DNA from: an uncultured Planctomycetaceae bacterium
GTDB lineage: Bacteria > Planctomycetota > Planctomycetia > Pirellulales > Pirellulaceae
Direction: 5' to 3'
NCBI GenBank assembly: GCA_903927685.1
Contig: CAIYOB010001413.1
Coordinates: 1 to 5,358, forward strand
Length of the DNA: 5,358 nt
Both the position numbers and the translations under genes were made by a program. The notes under the pieces were generated by a model. It did no database searches. It had not been told where the DNA came from and saw nothing but the letters and a program-made list of their open reading frames with translations. Of the stretch, positions 1-5,358 are shown one piece after another. Positions within the stretch are counted from its first letter, which is position 1, and every line of letters starts with the position of its first letter.

Positions 1-147
1 GACGACTTGCTGCGCGCGGCCAAGATCACGATCGCCTTTCCGCAGCGGGACGTGCACCTGGACACGTCGCGACCGCTGGAGATCCGCCTGCATGCGGCGG
101 AAGAAGCGTTGTCCGGGATCCCGCCGCGCGTGCAGCGCGCGGCGTGA
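1..147 (+). CDS. MscS-family mechanosensitive ion channel, C-terminal end (partial)
   Basis: The gene enters from the left edge in frame 1 and ends at TGA 145-147, leaving 48 residues. The segment LLRAAKITIAFPQRDVHLDT matches the end of the cytoplasmic domain of MscS-type channels, where a helix leads into a short beta strand with the pattern I-x-[FI]-P-[FY]-P-Q-x-D-V (E. coli MscS has ISFPYPQMDVNF). In the family, this part belongs to the C-terminal alpha/beta domain of the heptameric cytoplasmic cage below the membrane pore, and the channel releases solutes during osmotic downshock. The pore helices lie outside the window, so subfamily and length are unknown. After the motif the protein has an Ala/Arg-rich tail of about 28 residues. 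The next intact gene starts more than 1.1 kb downstream, so it is unlikely to be co-transcribed with it. Confidence 0.8.
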   Translation, partial: DDLLRAAKITIAFPQRDVHLDTSRPLEIRLHAAEEALSGIPPRVQRAA

Positions 148-563
148 GAAAACGATCGGCCCTTCAAGGCGGACGACCGACAACAAACGGTCGACATTGG
201 GATGCGAAATCCTCGCCGCTGGCCGGCGAGTTGGTTGCGACGGCGGCAGTAATCGGTGAGCGTGTCGCGTTGGTTGCAGCCGAACTCCCGGTGCCGCGGC
301 GAGTACACGACGTCGGCCAGCCGGCAACCGGGGTCGAGCAGATTGCCCAGGCGGTATTCCGGCTACACAAATCGTTCGCACGAAAGGCACGTTGCATACT
401 CCACCACTCGGAGCCTTCGACTTGCCCGCCGTCTGCGGTTGGCCGCGCCGTCGCTGCTTCCGAAAATTCCGTGGGACGATCCTCCGGTTGGCATCCCCGC
501 TCGGCTCCGATAGGCTCTTCCCGCGATCGCATTCCGAAGATCGTCAGGACCGAGAAAAGGAAG
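148..563. other. Gene-free stretch after the MscS-like gene
   Basis: No intact gene is supported here. Overlapping open frames exist on both strands, as expected in GC-rich DNA, but none has a recognisable domain, a convincing ribosome binding site or consistent codon use over its length. The one hint of former coding is a minus-strand frame between about 180 and 362. It has mostly G or C at third positions and reads, for example, YRLGNLLDPGCRLADVV, but a TAG at 363-365 precedes it and I see no start codon at its head. It may be a decayed gene or a piece of a dispersed repeat. No T-rich terminator follows the MscS-like stop codon. Confidence 0.5.
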
Positions 564-633
564 TGGCAAGGGAATGGGTGGGCAGGGGAATAGAAACGGG
601 AATCTAATTCCCTTGCCCAACATTCCCTTGCCA
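564..633. repeat. Large near-perfect inverted repeat (70-nt hairpin)
   Basis: The outer arms TGGCAAGGGAATG (564-576) and CATTCCCTTGCCA (621-633) are exact reverse complements over 13 bp. Inside them a second stem pairs 579-591 with 607-619 (TGGGCAGGGGAAT with ATTCCCTTGCCCA, one G-T pair). The two stems are separated only by two unpaired bases on the left arm, and a 15-base loop is left at 592-606. Each arm is itself a near duplication of a GGCAaGGGAAT unit. There is no T-tract on either side, so it is not a standard terminator. It resembles a dispersed palindromic element (REP-like or a miniature mobile element). No target-site duplication was recognised. Confidence 0.75.
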
Positions 634-726
634 TCTTAGCTTGAATCGTCGGCGGAATCGGCAGCGGCACGCGACTCCCCAAAAAGACGCTGGCCGCCTC
701 TTTCGCCGATCGGTATGATGATCGCA

Positions 727-757
727 GGCCGGAGGGGCGCTGGTTGCCCATCCGGCC
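727..757. repeat. GC-rich hairpin
   Basis: The bases GGCCGGA-G-GGGC (727-738) pair with GCCC-A-TCCGGCC (746-757). This gives 11 of 12 Watson-Crick pairs with a single G/A mismatch, closed by a 7-base loop (gctggtt, 739-745). It lies in the gene-free stretch, is followed by no run of T on either strand, and shares no arm sequence with the hairpin at 564-633. It could form in RNA or single-stranded DNA. Its role is unknown, and GC-rich DNA produces such hairpins by chance more often than average DNA does. Confidence 0.5.
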
Positions 758-1054
758 GCAGACCGCAGACGAACGATGCAGACGAACTATATGGACCGAA
801 GCGGCGTTTGGGTCCAGCGTGCTGGTTGGCCTGTCCTGCCGCCGCTGGGTCACCCGGAACGTTGCACCAAATGGGGAACGCTACACGTGCAGTTTGGCTG
901 CGCTAGCCGGCCGTTGGGAAATGCTCAAACAGCACGCACATCAGGGCCGAAACGGGTCTTCCACGTGCTTGTGCTTCAAGGCAGCGACGAGCACGGCGTG
1001 CCCCTTGGGGCGGAAGTATGGGCCGTTACCGAAGAATCGCGGTTCGTGGCCCGA

Positions 1055-1162
1055 TTCGACGTAGCAGTAGACCGCGCCCGCCTCGAGCTGGACGCCCTCG
1101 TCCTCCGGCGCTCCCACGACGGCCGTGTCACCGTCCACGGCGACCGCATAGCCGAGTTTTTC
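1055..1162 (-). pseudogene. Fragment of an FG-GAP (beta-propeller/integrin-like) repeat protein
   Basis: Read on the minus strand, this segment encodes EKLGYAVAVDGDTAVVGAPE followed by a stretch ending in AGAVYCYVES. That is the FG-GAP pattern of secreted repeat proteins: (F/L)G-x-(S/A)-V-A-(V/I)-x-G-(D/N)-x-A-V-V-G-A-P-x-D/E, then G-x-(A/V)-Y-(V/C)-(Y/F). Only one repeat unit is recognisable. Such proteins normally have several in tandem after a signal peptide. The surrounding open frame (941-1297, minus) is 118 codons. Its upstream part is the dispersed-repeat translation NPKRQRG rather than an export signal, and its downstream part loses the FG-GAP pattern before a stop at 941-943. I read it as the leftover of a larger gene. 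The frame within the unit is intact, so the decay may be recent or the unit may have been captured by a repeat. Confidence 0.55.
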
Positions 1163-1216
1163 GCCACACCCGCTAACTTGTCCAGCCCCTGGCTCAGAGG
1201 GGCTCAGACGGGGTAG

Positions 1217-1239
1217 TCCTCGCTGACGCTTCGGGTTAC
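1217..1239. repeat. Core of a dispersed planctomycete-type repeat (NPKRQRG / TRSVSE element)
   Basis: The core contains CGCTGACGCTTCGGGTTAC (1221-1239). On the minus strand it translates as NPKRQRG in one frame and as NVTRSVSE in another. From memory, these two peptide strings recur at the ends or edges of many predicted proteins in planctomycete genomes because a short intergenic repeat is translated by gene callers. Only one copy lies in this window, so its repetitive nature cannot be shown from the sequence given. It sits 72 bases upstream of the GH2 start codon and at the head of the FG-GAP remnant. Confidence 0.5.
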
Positions 1240-1300
1240 ATTGGGCGAGCCGCTCCGTTGATCGGTCCATACCCAACGCCAGTGATGTGTTTGCCAATCG

Positions 1301-1307
1301 AAGGTGA
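1301..1307 (+). promoter_or_regulatory. Ribosome binding site that fixes the GH2 start
   Basis: AAGGTGA lies four bases before the ATG at 1312 and is a good Shine-Dalgarno match. The same reading frame is open back to a TTG at 1258 and has another ATG at 1285, but neither is preceded by a comparable site. Starting at 1312 also gives a normal export signal, with the positive residues shortly before the hydrophobic stretch. Confidence 0.65.
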
Positions 1308-1311
1308 TCTC

Positions 1312-4188
1312 ATGCCGAACCCCGCGCCCAACACGAACTTCTCGCTCTCGTACCGATGCCGACGCGCCGCTGTCGGGAGCCTGGTCTTGATCGCCTTGGT
1401 TCTGCTGGCCCCGGGTGTGGGAGGGCTGGCGGCCGACGCGACCGACCCGGTCCCCACGCTCTGGCAACCCTATCGGATTACGCCGCGCACCGGCGCCCAG
1501 CACATCGCGCTGGACGGCGCGTGGCAGCTCGGCTGGCGCGACGCGGCGATCACCGGCACGCCGGACTTGGACGCCGTGACGAACTGGTTTCCGGCGCAGG
1601 TGCCCAGCAGCGTGCAGTGGGCGTTGCACCGCGCGGGCCGGCACGGCCATCCCTACGAGCATTTGAACTCGAAGCAGTACGACTGGGTCGACCAGAAAGT
1701 CTGGTACTACCGCCGCACGCTCACGCTGCCGCCGAGGCCAGCCGCCGGCTACACGTTTCTTTGTTTCGACGGAATCGACTATTTCGCCCGCGTCTGGCTG
1801 AACGGGACCCTGCTGGGCCGCCACGAGGGCATGTTCGGCGGGCCCGCGATCGAGATCAGTCAACAAGTCCGCTTCGGAGCGGCCAACGACATCGTCGTCG
1901 AGGTGCGGGCCGGCAACTTCGGCCACAAGGCCGACTGGAAACCACGCGGGCCGGAAGGCGCGGTGATCAAGCCGTGGGTCATCGCCGGCGGCACGGGCGG
2001 CGAGATGTTCTTCCCGCTCGGCCTGTGGCGCGGGGCGCGCATCGAACTGGTGCCGCTGGGGCACCTGGAACGGCCGCAATTGGTGACCGAGGCCGCCGGC
2101 CTGGACGAGGCCCGATTGTCGCTGGGCGTGGAAGTGTTCGCCGGTACCCACTCGCTGCAGTCGCAGCTGCATCCGTGGAAGAACGCCCAATTGGCGGACG
2201 GCTCCGGCGGCTGGCAGGTCGGTACGCCGAGCAAGTCCCGGTTCGAGCTGCGCGTCGAACTGGCGGAAAAGACGGGCGGCGCAATCGCGTTGGACCGCAC
2301 GTTCCCGTTGCCGACCCGCGCCGGGCGGAACTGGATCCGGGAATCACTCACAGTCGCCAAACCGAAGCTGTGGTGGCCCAACGGCATGGGCGAGCCGCAC
2401 CTGTATCGCGTCAAGCTGACGTTGATCCGGGAAGGCCAGGCCGAGGACACGTTGGAGTTCGACTACGGCATCCGCACCATCGGGACCAGGCCGACGCCGG
2501 GACCGCGGACGGCCGACCGCTGGGCCGATTGGCAGTTCGTCGTCAACGGCCGGCCGTTTTTCGTCAAGGGGATGAACTGGATGCCCGCCGACATCCTGTT
2601 GGACCTGCCGCGCGAACGTTACCAGTGGCTGGTCGGCGCCGCCCAGGCGGCCGGGATTCAGTTGTTCCGCATCTGGGGCGGCGGCCTGCTGGAGACCGAC
2701 GAGTTCTACGACACCTGCAATGAACTGGGCGTGCTCGTCTGGCAGGACTTCCCGATCGGCAACCGCGACACAGCCGAATGGCCGCAGGAGGTGTGGGAAG
2801 CGCAAGTCATGCAGACCATCTTCCGCCTCCGCAACCAGCCCTCGTTGGCACTCTGGTGCGGCGGCAACGAGTTCAATCCTTACTCGCTGGGCAACGCGGC
2901 GACGATGGGCATCTGGGAGCGCTGTCTGGCCGACTTCGATCCGGCGCGGCCCAGGCGGCGGACCAGCCCCGATGGCGGCAGCCTGCACACCTATCCGGAC
3001 ATGGACCCGACCTGGTACGGCCACCTGTATCCGCTCGTGCCCTACATCGCCGAGACCGGGATGCACAGCATTCCCGACGCGGCTTCCTTGCGCGAGCTGG
3101 TAGCCCCGACCGAGCTGGACAAGCCGCTGGCCGGGATGTTGGACAAGGAGTTTCCCGCCCAGCATCCGGAGCTGATGCACCATTTTGTCGAGTTCCAGGC
3201 CAGCCGCGTCCCGCGGATGCTCAGCCGCGCCTCGCACCTGACCGACGTCCGGGCGCCGACCCTGGAGACGCTCGCCGAGAGCACCCAGCTGGGCGCGGGC
3301 GAGTTCTATCAGATCTTCTCCGAGCAGGTGCAAGCGAACTATCCGGTCACCTCCGGCCTGATGCCGTGGGTCTTCAAACGCCCGTGGCCGGTCATCGCGA
3401 TCATGCTGGTCGACGGATTCGGCCAGCCGACCGCGCCGTACTATTTCCTCAAACGCACCTATGAGCCGACGCATGTGCTGGTCAAGCTGCCGCAGCTGCT
3501 GTGGGGCAAGGGCGAGTCGGTGCCGATCCCGGTGTACGTCACCCATGCGCCGGCCGCCGCGCGGCAGGACCTGACGGCTTCGGTCGAGATCTTCGACGCC
3601 GCGTTCGCTTCGCAGTGGCGCCAGGCCCAGCCGGTCACGCTCGCACCCGGCCCGTCCGTCGCGTCACTTGACTTGGGCAACTTCACCATTCCGGACACGT
3701 TCGAGGACACCTTCTTCTTCATCGTGGCCGAGCTGCGCGACAGCGGCGGCCAACTCGTCTCCCGCTCGGTCTATTGGCCGCGCTGCCTGGCCCGGATGAG
3801 CGACACGGCCTTCCGCGACAAGTATCGGGCGACGCCGCAGCCGGGGTTGACGCTGGACCAAGGGCCGTGGCTGAAACCGCAGGCGGCCGCCCAGCCGACC
3901 GCGTTGACTGCCGCGTTGGAGGAACACCAACCGACGGCCGCCAACCGCAGCCGGCTCCGCGTCCGCGTCCGGAATTCCGGTGAAAAGCCGGCGTTCAACG
4001 TCCGGCTGGACATCGAAGCCGCATCGCGCGTCTTCTACGCCACCGATAATTTCTTCTGGCTGGCCCCCGGCGAACAGCGCGAGCTGCAAGTGGAAGTTCT
4101 GTGGCGCGACCCAGCCACGCGGGATCAGGCCGTGCTCGTCGTGGGCGCCTGGAATGCGGAAGCCCGGCAAGTCCCGGTCGCCAATTAG
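1312..4188 (+). CDS. Exported glycoside hydrolase family 2 protein (beta-mannosidase / exo-beta-glucosaminidase type)
   Basis: This 958-residue retaining glycosidase most likely removes beta-linked mannose or glucosamine from oligosaccharides outside the cytoplasm. Residues 1-43 look like a signal peptide: RCRR at 15-18, a hydrophobic core from about 19 to 40, and a possible ADA cleavage site at 41-43. A sugar-binding jelly-roll domain follows (about 55-235, with FDGIDYFARVWLNGTLLG), then an immunoglobulin-like domain (about 240-400). The TIM-barrel catalytic domain (about 405-720) opens with NGRPFFVKGMNWMPAD (412-427) and has RIWGGG (453-458) and VWQDFP (476-481). The acid/base is Glu520 in LWCGGNEFNP, and the probable nucleophile is Glu581 in IAETGMHSIP. 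C-terminal Ig-like domains include TDNFFWLAPGE (911-921), a motif typical of the exo-beta-D-glucosaminidase branch. The two glutamates are only 61 residues apart, closer than in classical beta-mannosidases (roughly 90 or more). Family membership is secure; substrate is not. No substrate-binding SusD-like partner or regulator is adjacent. Confidence 0.9.
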   Translation: MPNPAPNTNFSLSYRCRRAAVGSLVLIALVLLAPGVGGLAADATDPVPTLWQPYRITPRTGAQHIALDGAWQLGWRDAAITGTPDLDAVTNWFPAQVPSSVQWALHRAGRHGHPYEHLNSKQYDWVDQKVWYYRRTLTLPPRPAAGYTFLCFDGIDYFARVWLNGTLLGRHEGMFGGPAIEISQQVRFGAANDIVVEVRAGNFGHKADWKPRGPEGAVIKPWVIAGGTGGEMFFPLGLWRGARIELVPLGHLERPQLVTEAAGLDEARLSLGVEVFAGTHSLQSQLHPWKNAQLADGSGGWQVGTPSKSRFELRVELAEKTGGAIALDRTFPLPTRAGRNWIRESLTVAKPKLWWPNGMGEPHLYRVKLTLIREGQAEDTLEFDYGIRTIGTRPTPGPRTADRWADWQFVVNGRPFFVKGMNWMPADILLDLPRERYQWLVGAAQAAGIQLFRIWGGGLLETDEFYDTCNELGVLVWQDFPIGNRDTAEWPQEVWEAQVMQTIFRLRNQPSLALWCGGNEFNPYSLGNAATMGIWERCLADFDPARPRRRTSPDGGSLHTYPDMDPTWYGHLYPLVPYIAETGMHSIPDAASLRELVAPTELDKPLAGMLDKEFPAQHPELMHHFVEFQASRVPRMLSRASHLTDVRAPTLETLAESTQLGAGEFYQIFSEQVQANYPVTSGLMPWVFKRPWPVIAIMLVDGFGQPTAPYYFLKRTYEPTHVLVKLPQLLWGKGESVPIPVYVTHAPAAARQDLTASVEIFDAAFASQWRQAQPVTLAPGPSVASLDLGNFTIPDTFEDTFFFIVAELRDSGGQLVSRSVYWPRCLARMSDTAFRDKYRATPQPGLTLDQGPWLKPQAAAQPTALTAALEEHQPTAANRSRLRVRVRNSGEKPAFNVRLDIEAASRVFYATDNFFWLAPGEQRELQVEVLWRDPATRDQAVLVVGAWNAEARQVPVAN

Positions 4189-4212
4189 CGCTGGCCGGGC
4201 TCCGCCCGCCGT

Positions 4213-4216
4213 GAGG
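4213..4216 (+). promoter_or_regulatory. Ribosome binding site of the acyltransferase gene
   Basis: GAGG within gtgaggtccc lies eight bases before the first ATG of the tandem ATGATG at 4225-4230. Either ATG could be used, and they differ by one residue. Spacing favours the first. No promoter is apparent in the 36 bases after the GH2 stop codon, which fits co-transcription. Confidence 0.5.
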
Positions 4217-4224
4217 TCCCGGCC

Positions 4225-5169
4225 ATGATGCTATCGCTGGCAAGTGCGTTCGTCGCGCCCTACGTCATAGCCCTGCTTTCGTTCCCGCTGCTGGCCAGGC
4301 GTGGCGGGACCGCTTGGTATGTCATGGCGGGGCTCGGCGTGCCCATCGGCCTCGCGCCCTGCCTGATCCCCGCCAACTGCCCGCTGCCGCGGTTCGTCGC
4401 CGCGATTTCGGCGGTTGTCGTGGCCGTCAAGCTTGTCGATGTGTGGCTCGACGCCAGGTTCCGGACCGCGCCGAATTGGCGTCAGTTCGTGGCTTTCCTG
4501 GGGAATCCCTTTGTTCACGTCCGGCGGTCGCTCGCGCGCGAGCCGCGCCCGTCCCGACGGGAGGACGGTCGGAGACTGGTGCAGGGACTGCTGGGCTGTG
4601 CCGTGGGCCTGGCCCTTCTTCAGGGCCTGTTCGCGATCGATTGGGAGCGGTGGCTCTGGGCGGTCGAGCATGTCAGCAAAGTGCTCGCCTTCATGGCCGC
4701 GATCGTGTCCGGTTTGGAGGCGGCCGTTGCACTGTGGCGATTACTTGGCGGCGCCGCCCGGGACTATATGGACAACCCGATCGCGGCCCGCACGCCAGCC
4801 GAGTTCTGGCGCCGCTACAACCGCAACATGCAGCAGTTTTTCTGGCTCAACGTCTTCCGGCCCTTCGGCGGAGTCCGCGCGCCGGTTCGCACCACTTTGT
4901 TGGTTTTCGCGCTCTCGGCGGTGATGCACGAATACGTCTTCGCCGTGGCGATGGGCCGCGTGCAAGGCTACCAGACGGCCTTTTTTCTCCTGCAAGGCCT
5001 GGCCGTAGCGCTGACGGGAGGTTTCAAGCCGAGAGGCTGGAGGGCGATTCCCGCGGTCGTTGGGACGCTGGCCTTCAATCTCGCCACGGCGGTGCTGTTC
5101 TTTGCGAGCATTCACGGAATCGCCCCGTTTTACGCTCGCGGCTTGCCGCCCTGGCTGCCAGGCCGGTAA
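4225..5169 (+). CDS. Wax-synthase-like MBOAT-family membrane acyltransferase
   Basis: This 314-residue integral membrane protein probably transfers an acyl group from a thioester to an alcohol or other hydroxyl acceptor. Hydrophobic segments lie at about 5-24, 31-50, 57-75, 118-137, 148-173, 221-242, 250-266 and 274-295, suggesting eight membrane helices. The diagnostic part is NPIAARTPAEFWRRYNRNM (184-202), matching the P-x(5)-DFW-x-RR(W/Y)N pattern of wax-synthase-like proteins. LSAVMHEYVF (230-239) follows, with His235 as the expected catalytic histidine in the S-G-x-x-H-E motif. VFRPFGG (210-216) corresponds to the V(F/Y)-x-P segment between them. It is much shorter than DltB/AlgI-type MBOATs (about 450-500 residues) and closer to wax synthase domain proteins. 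A 36-base gap separates it from the GH2 gene on the same strand, suggesting an operon. Its acceptor could be a fatty alcohol, a sterol-like lipid or a sugar; nothing in the sequence decides this. Confidence 0.75.
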   Translation: MMLSLASAFVAPYVIALLSFPLLARRGGTAWYVMAGLGVPIGLAPCLIPANCPLPRFVAAISAVVVAVKLVDVWLDARFRTAPNWRQFVAFLGNPFVHVRRSLAREPRPSRREDGRRLVQGLLGCAVGLALLQGLFAIDWERWLWAVEHVSKVLAFMAAIVSGLEAAVALWRLLGGAARDYMDNPIAARTPAEFWRRYNRNMQQFFWLNVFRPFGGVRAPVRTTLLVFALSAVMHEYVFAVAMGRVQGYQTAFFLLQGLAVALTGGFKPRGWRAIPAVVGTLAFNLATAVLFFASIHGIAPFYARGLPPWLPGR

Positions 5170-5187
5170 ACACCGTTCTCCAAACAA

Positions 5188-5247
5188 GTGGCGTAAGCTT
5201 CCAGCGTGCGAGGCCACTATCTCCCGCAAGGTGCAAGCTTACGCCAC
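5188..5247. repeat. 60-bp imperfect palindrome with perfect 13-bp arms
   Basis: GTGGCGTAAGCTT (5188-5200) and AAGCTTACGCCAC (5235-5247) are exact reverse complements. Pairing continues inward: of the next 12 positions (5201-5212 against 5223-5234), 8 pair. This gives 21 of 25 pairs around a 10-base loop (5213-5222). It begins 18 bases after the acyltransferase stop codon and is followed by ggaaacaact, not by a T-tract. It could therefore slow or end transcription only without the usual U-run. From memory, this arm sequence is another recurrent intergenic element of planctomycete genomes. The single copy here cannot prove that. Confidence 0.7.
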
Positions 5248-5291
5248 GGAAACAACTGTCGAGAGTCTGTCGCGGCCTGGGGAATGGGATG

Positions 5292-5310
5292 CCCACGGCT
5301 TGTCCGTGGG
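5292..5310. terminator. Possible terminator hairpin (or second short palindromic repeat)
   Basis: CCCACGG (5292-5298) and CCGTGGG (5304-5310) form a perfect 7-bp GC-rich stem with a five-base loop, CTTGT. The sequence after it on the plus strand is agtttcacgtt, with only three consecutive T, so it is a weak candidate for an intrinsic terminator of the GH2-acyltransferase operon. The same hairpin on the minus strand could serve a convergent gene beyond the right edge. It may equally be a dispersed short repeat. Confidence 0.4.
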
Positions 5311-5358
5311 AGTTTCACGTTCGTCGCTACACCGGCGGACATCCCCAGCCCGCCGCCC

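Noticed and set aside
164..853. Minus-strand open frame of 229 codons spanning the first gap
   Set aside because: It translates straight through both hairpins and has Ser/Arg/Thr-rich, low-information content with no recognisable domain or ribosome binding site.
776..1216. Plus-strand open frame of 146 codons before the GH2 gene
   Set aside because: Its second half is the exact antisense of the FG-GAP unit, and its first half shows no domain. The FG-GAP match on the other strand explains the open frame.
1258..1314. Upstream starts for the GH2 gene (TTG at 1258, ATG at 1285)
   Set aside because: No ribosome binding site precedes them, and they would put 9-18 extra residues before the export signal. 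The ATG at 1312 has AAGGTGA at good distance.
1204..2190. Long minus-strand open frame (328 codons) opposite the GH2 gene
   Set aside because: It is antisense to the GH2 N-terminal domains, has no domain pattern, and is rich in Arg/Ala/Gly/Pro as expected for the mirror frame of GC-rich coding DNA.
1356..2723. Plus-strand open frame of 455 codons in another frame of the GH2 gene
   Set aside because: It is extremely Arg-rich and motif-free, and it overlaps the true frame, which carries a signal peptide and the GH2 motifs.
2344..3546. Minus-strand open frame of 400 codons inside the GH2 gene
   Set aside because: It lies fully opposite the GH2 catalytic domain, whose plus-strand motifs are unmistakable. 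Open antisense frames of this length are common in high-GC genes.
1..5358. CRISPR array, tRNA, rRNA, intact insertion sequence, toxin-antitoxin or defence genes
   Set aside because: I saw no regularly spaced direct repeats, no tRNA-like cloverleaf, no transposase or integrase motif and no defence-family domain in either strand. The inverted repeats found are not associated with any transposase gene in the window.

Overview
The window is GC-rich bacterial DNA, most likely from a planctomycete (Pirellulales-like). The evidence for this is indirect. Two short sequence families that I associate from memory with dispersed intergenic repeats in planctomycete genomes are present: one reads NPKRQRG / TRSVSE on the minus strand near 1217-1239, and one is built on GTGGCGTAAGCTT arms at 5188-5247. 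There is also a broken FG-GAP repeat fragment, a protein type abundant in that phylum. No rRNA or other taxonomic marker is present, so the assignment is an inference.

Layout. Positions 1-147 hold the last 48 codons of a gene whose end matches the C-terminus of MscS-type mechanosensitive channels. Positions 148-1311 (about 1.16 kb) hold no intact gene that I can defend. They contain a large near-perfect hairpin (564-633), a second GC-rich hairpin (727-757), a decayed FG-GAP fragment on the minus strand (about 1055-1162) and a dispersed-repeat core (1217-1239). Positions 1312-4188 encode an exported glycoside hydrolase family 2 enzyme of the beta-mannosidase / exo-beta-glucosaminidase type, with both catalytic glutamates visible. 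Thirty-six bases later, 4225-5169 encodes a small multi-pass membrane protein with the signature of wax-synthase-like MBOAT acyltransferases. The last 189 bases are non-coding and carry two further inverted repeats that could end transcription.

Function. The GH2 and acyltransferase genes are on the same strand, closely spaced, each with a plausible ribosome binding site, and probably form a two-gene operon. The GH2 enzyme should act outside the cytoplasm on mannose- or glucosamine-containing oligosaccharides. The membrane acyltransferase could acylate an alcohol, lipid or glycan. Whether the two share a pathway cannot be decided from the sequence.

I saw no CRISPR array, tRNA, rRNA, intact mobile element or defence system. 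The most unusual content is the concentration of unrelated inverted repeats in the non-coding segments and the pairing of a GH2 glycosidase with a wax-synthase-like acyltransferase.
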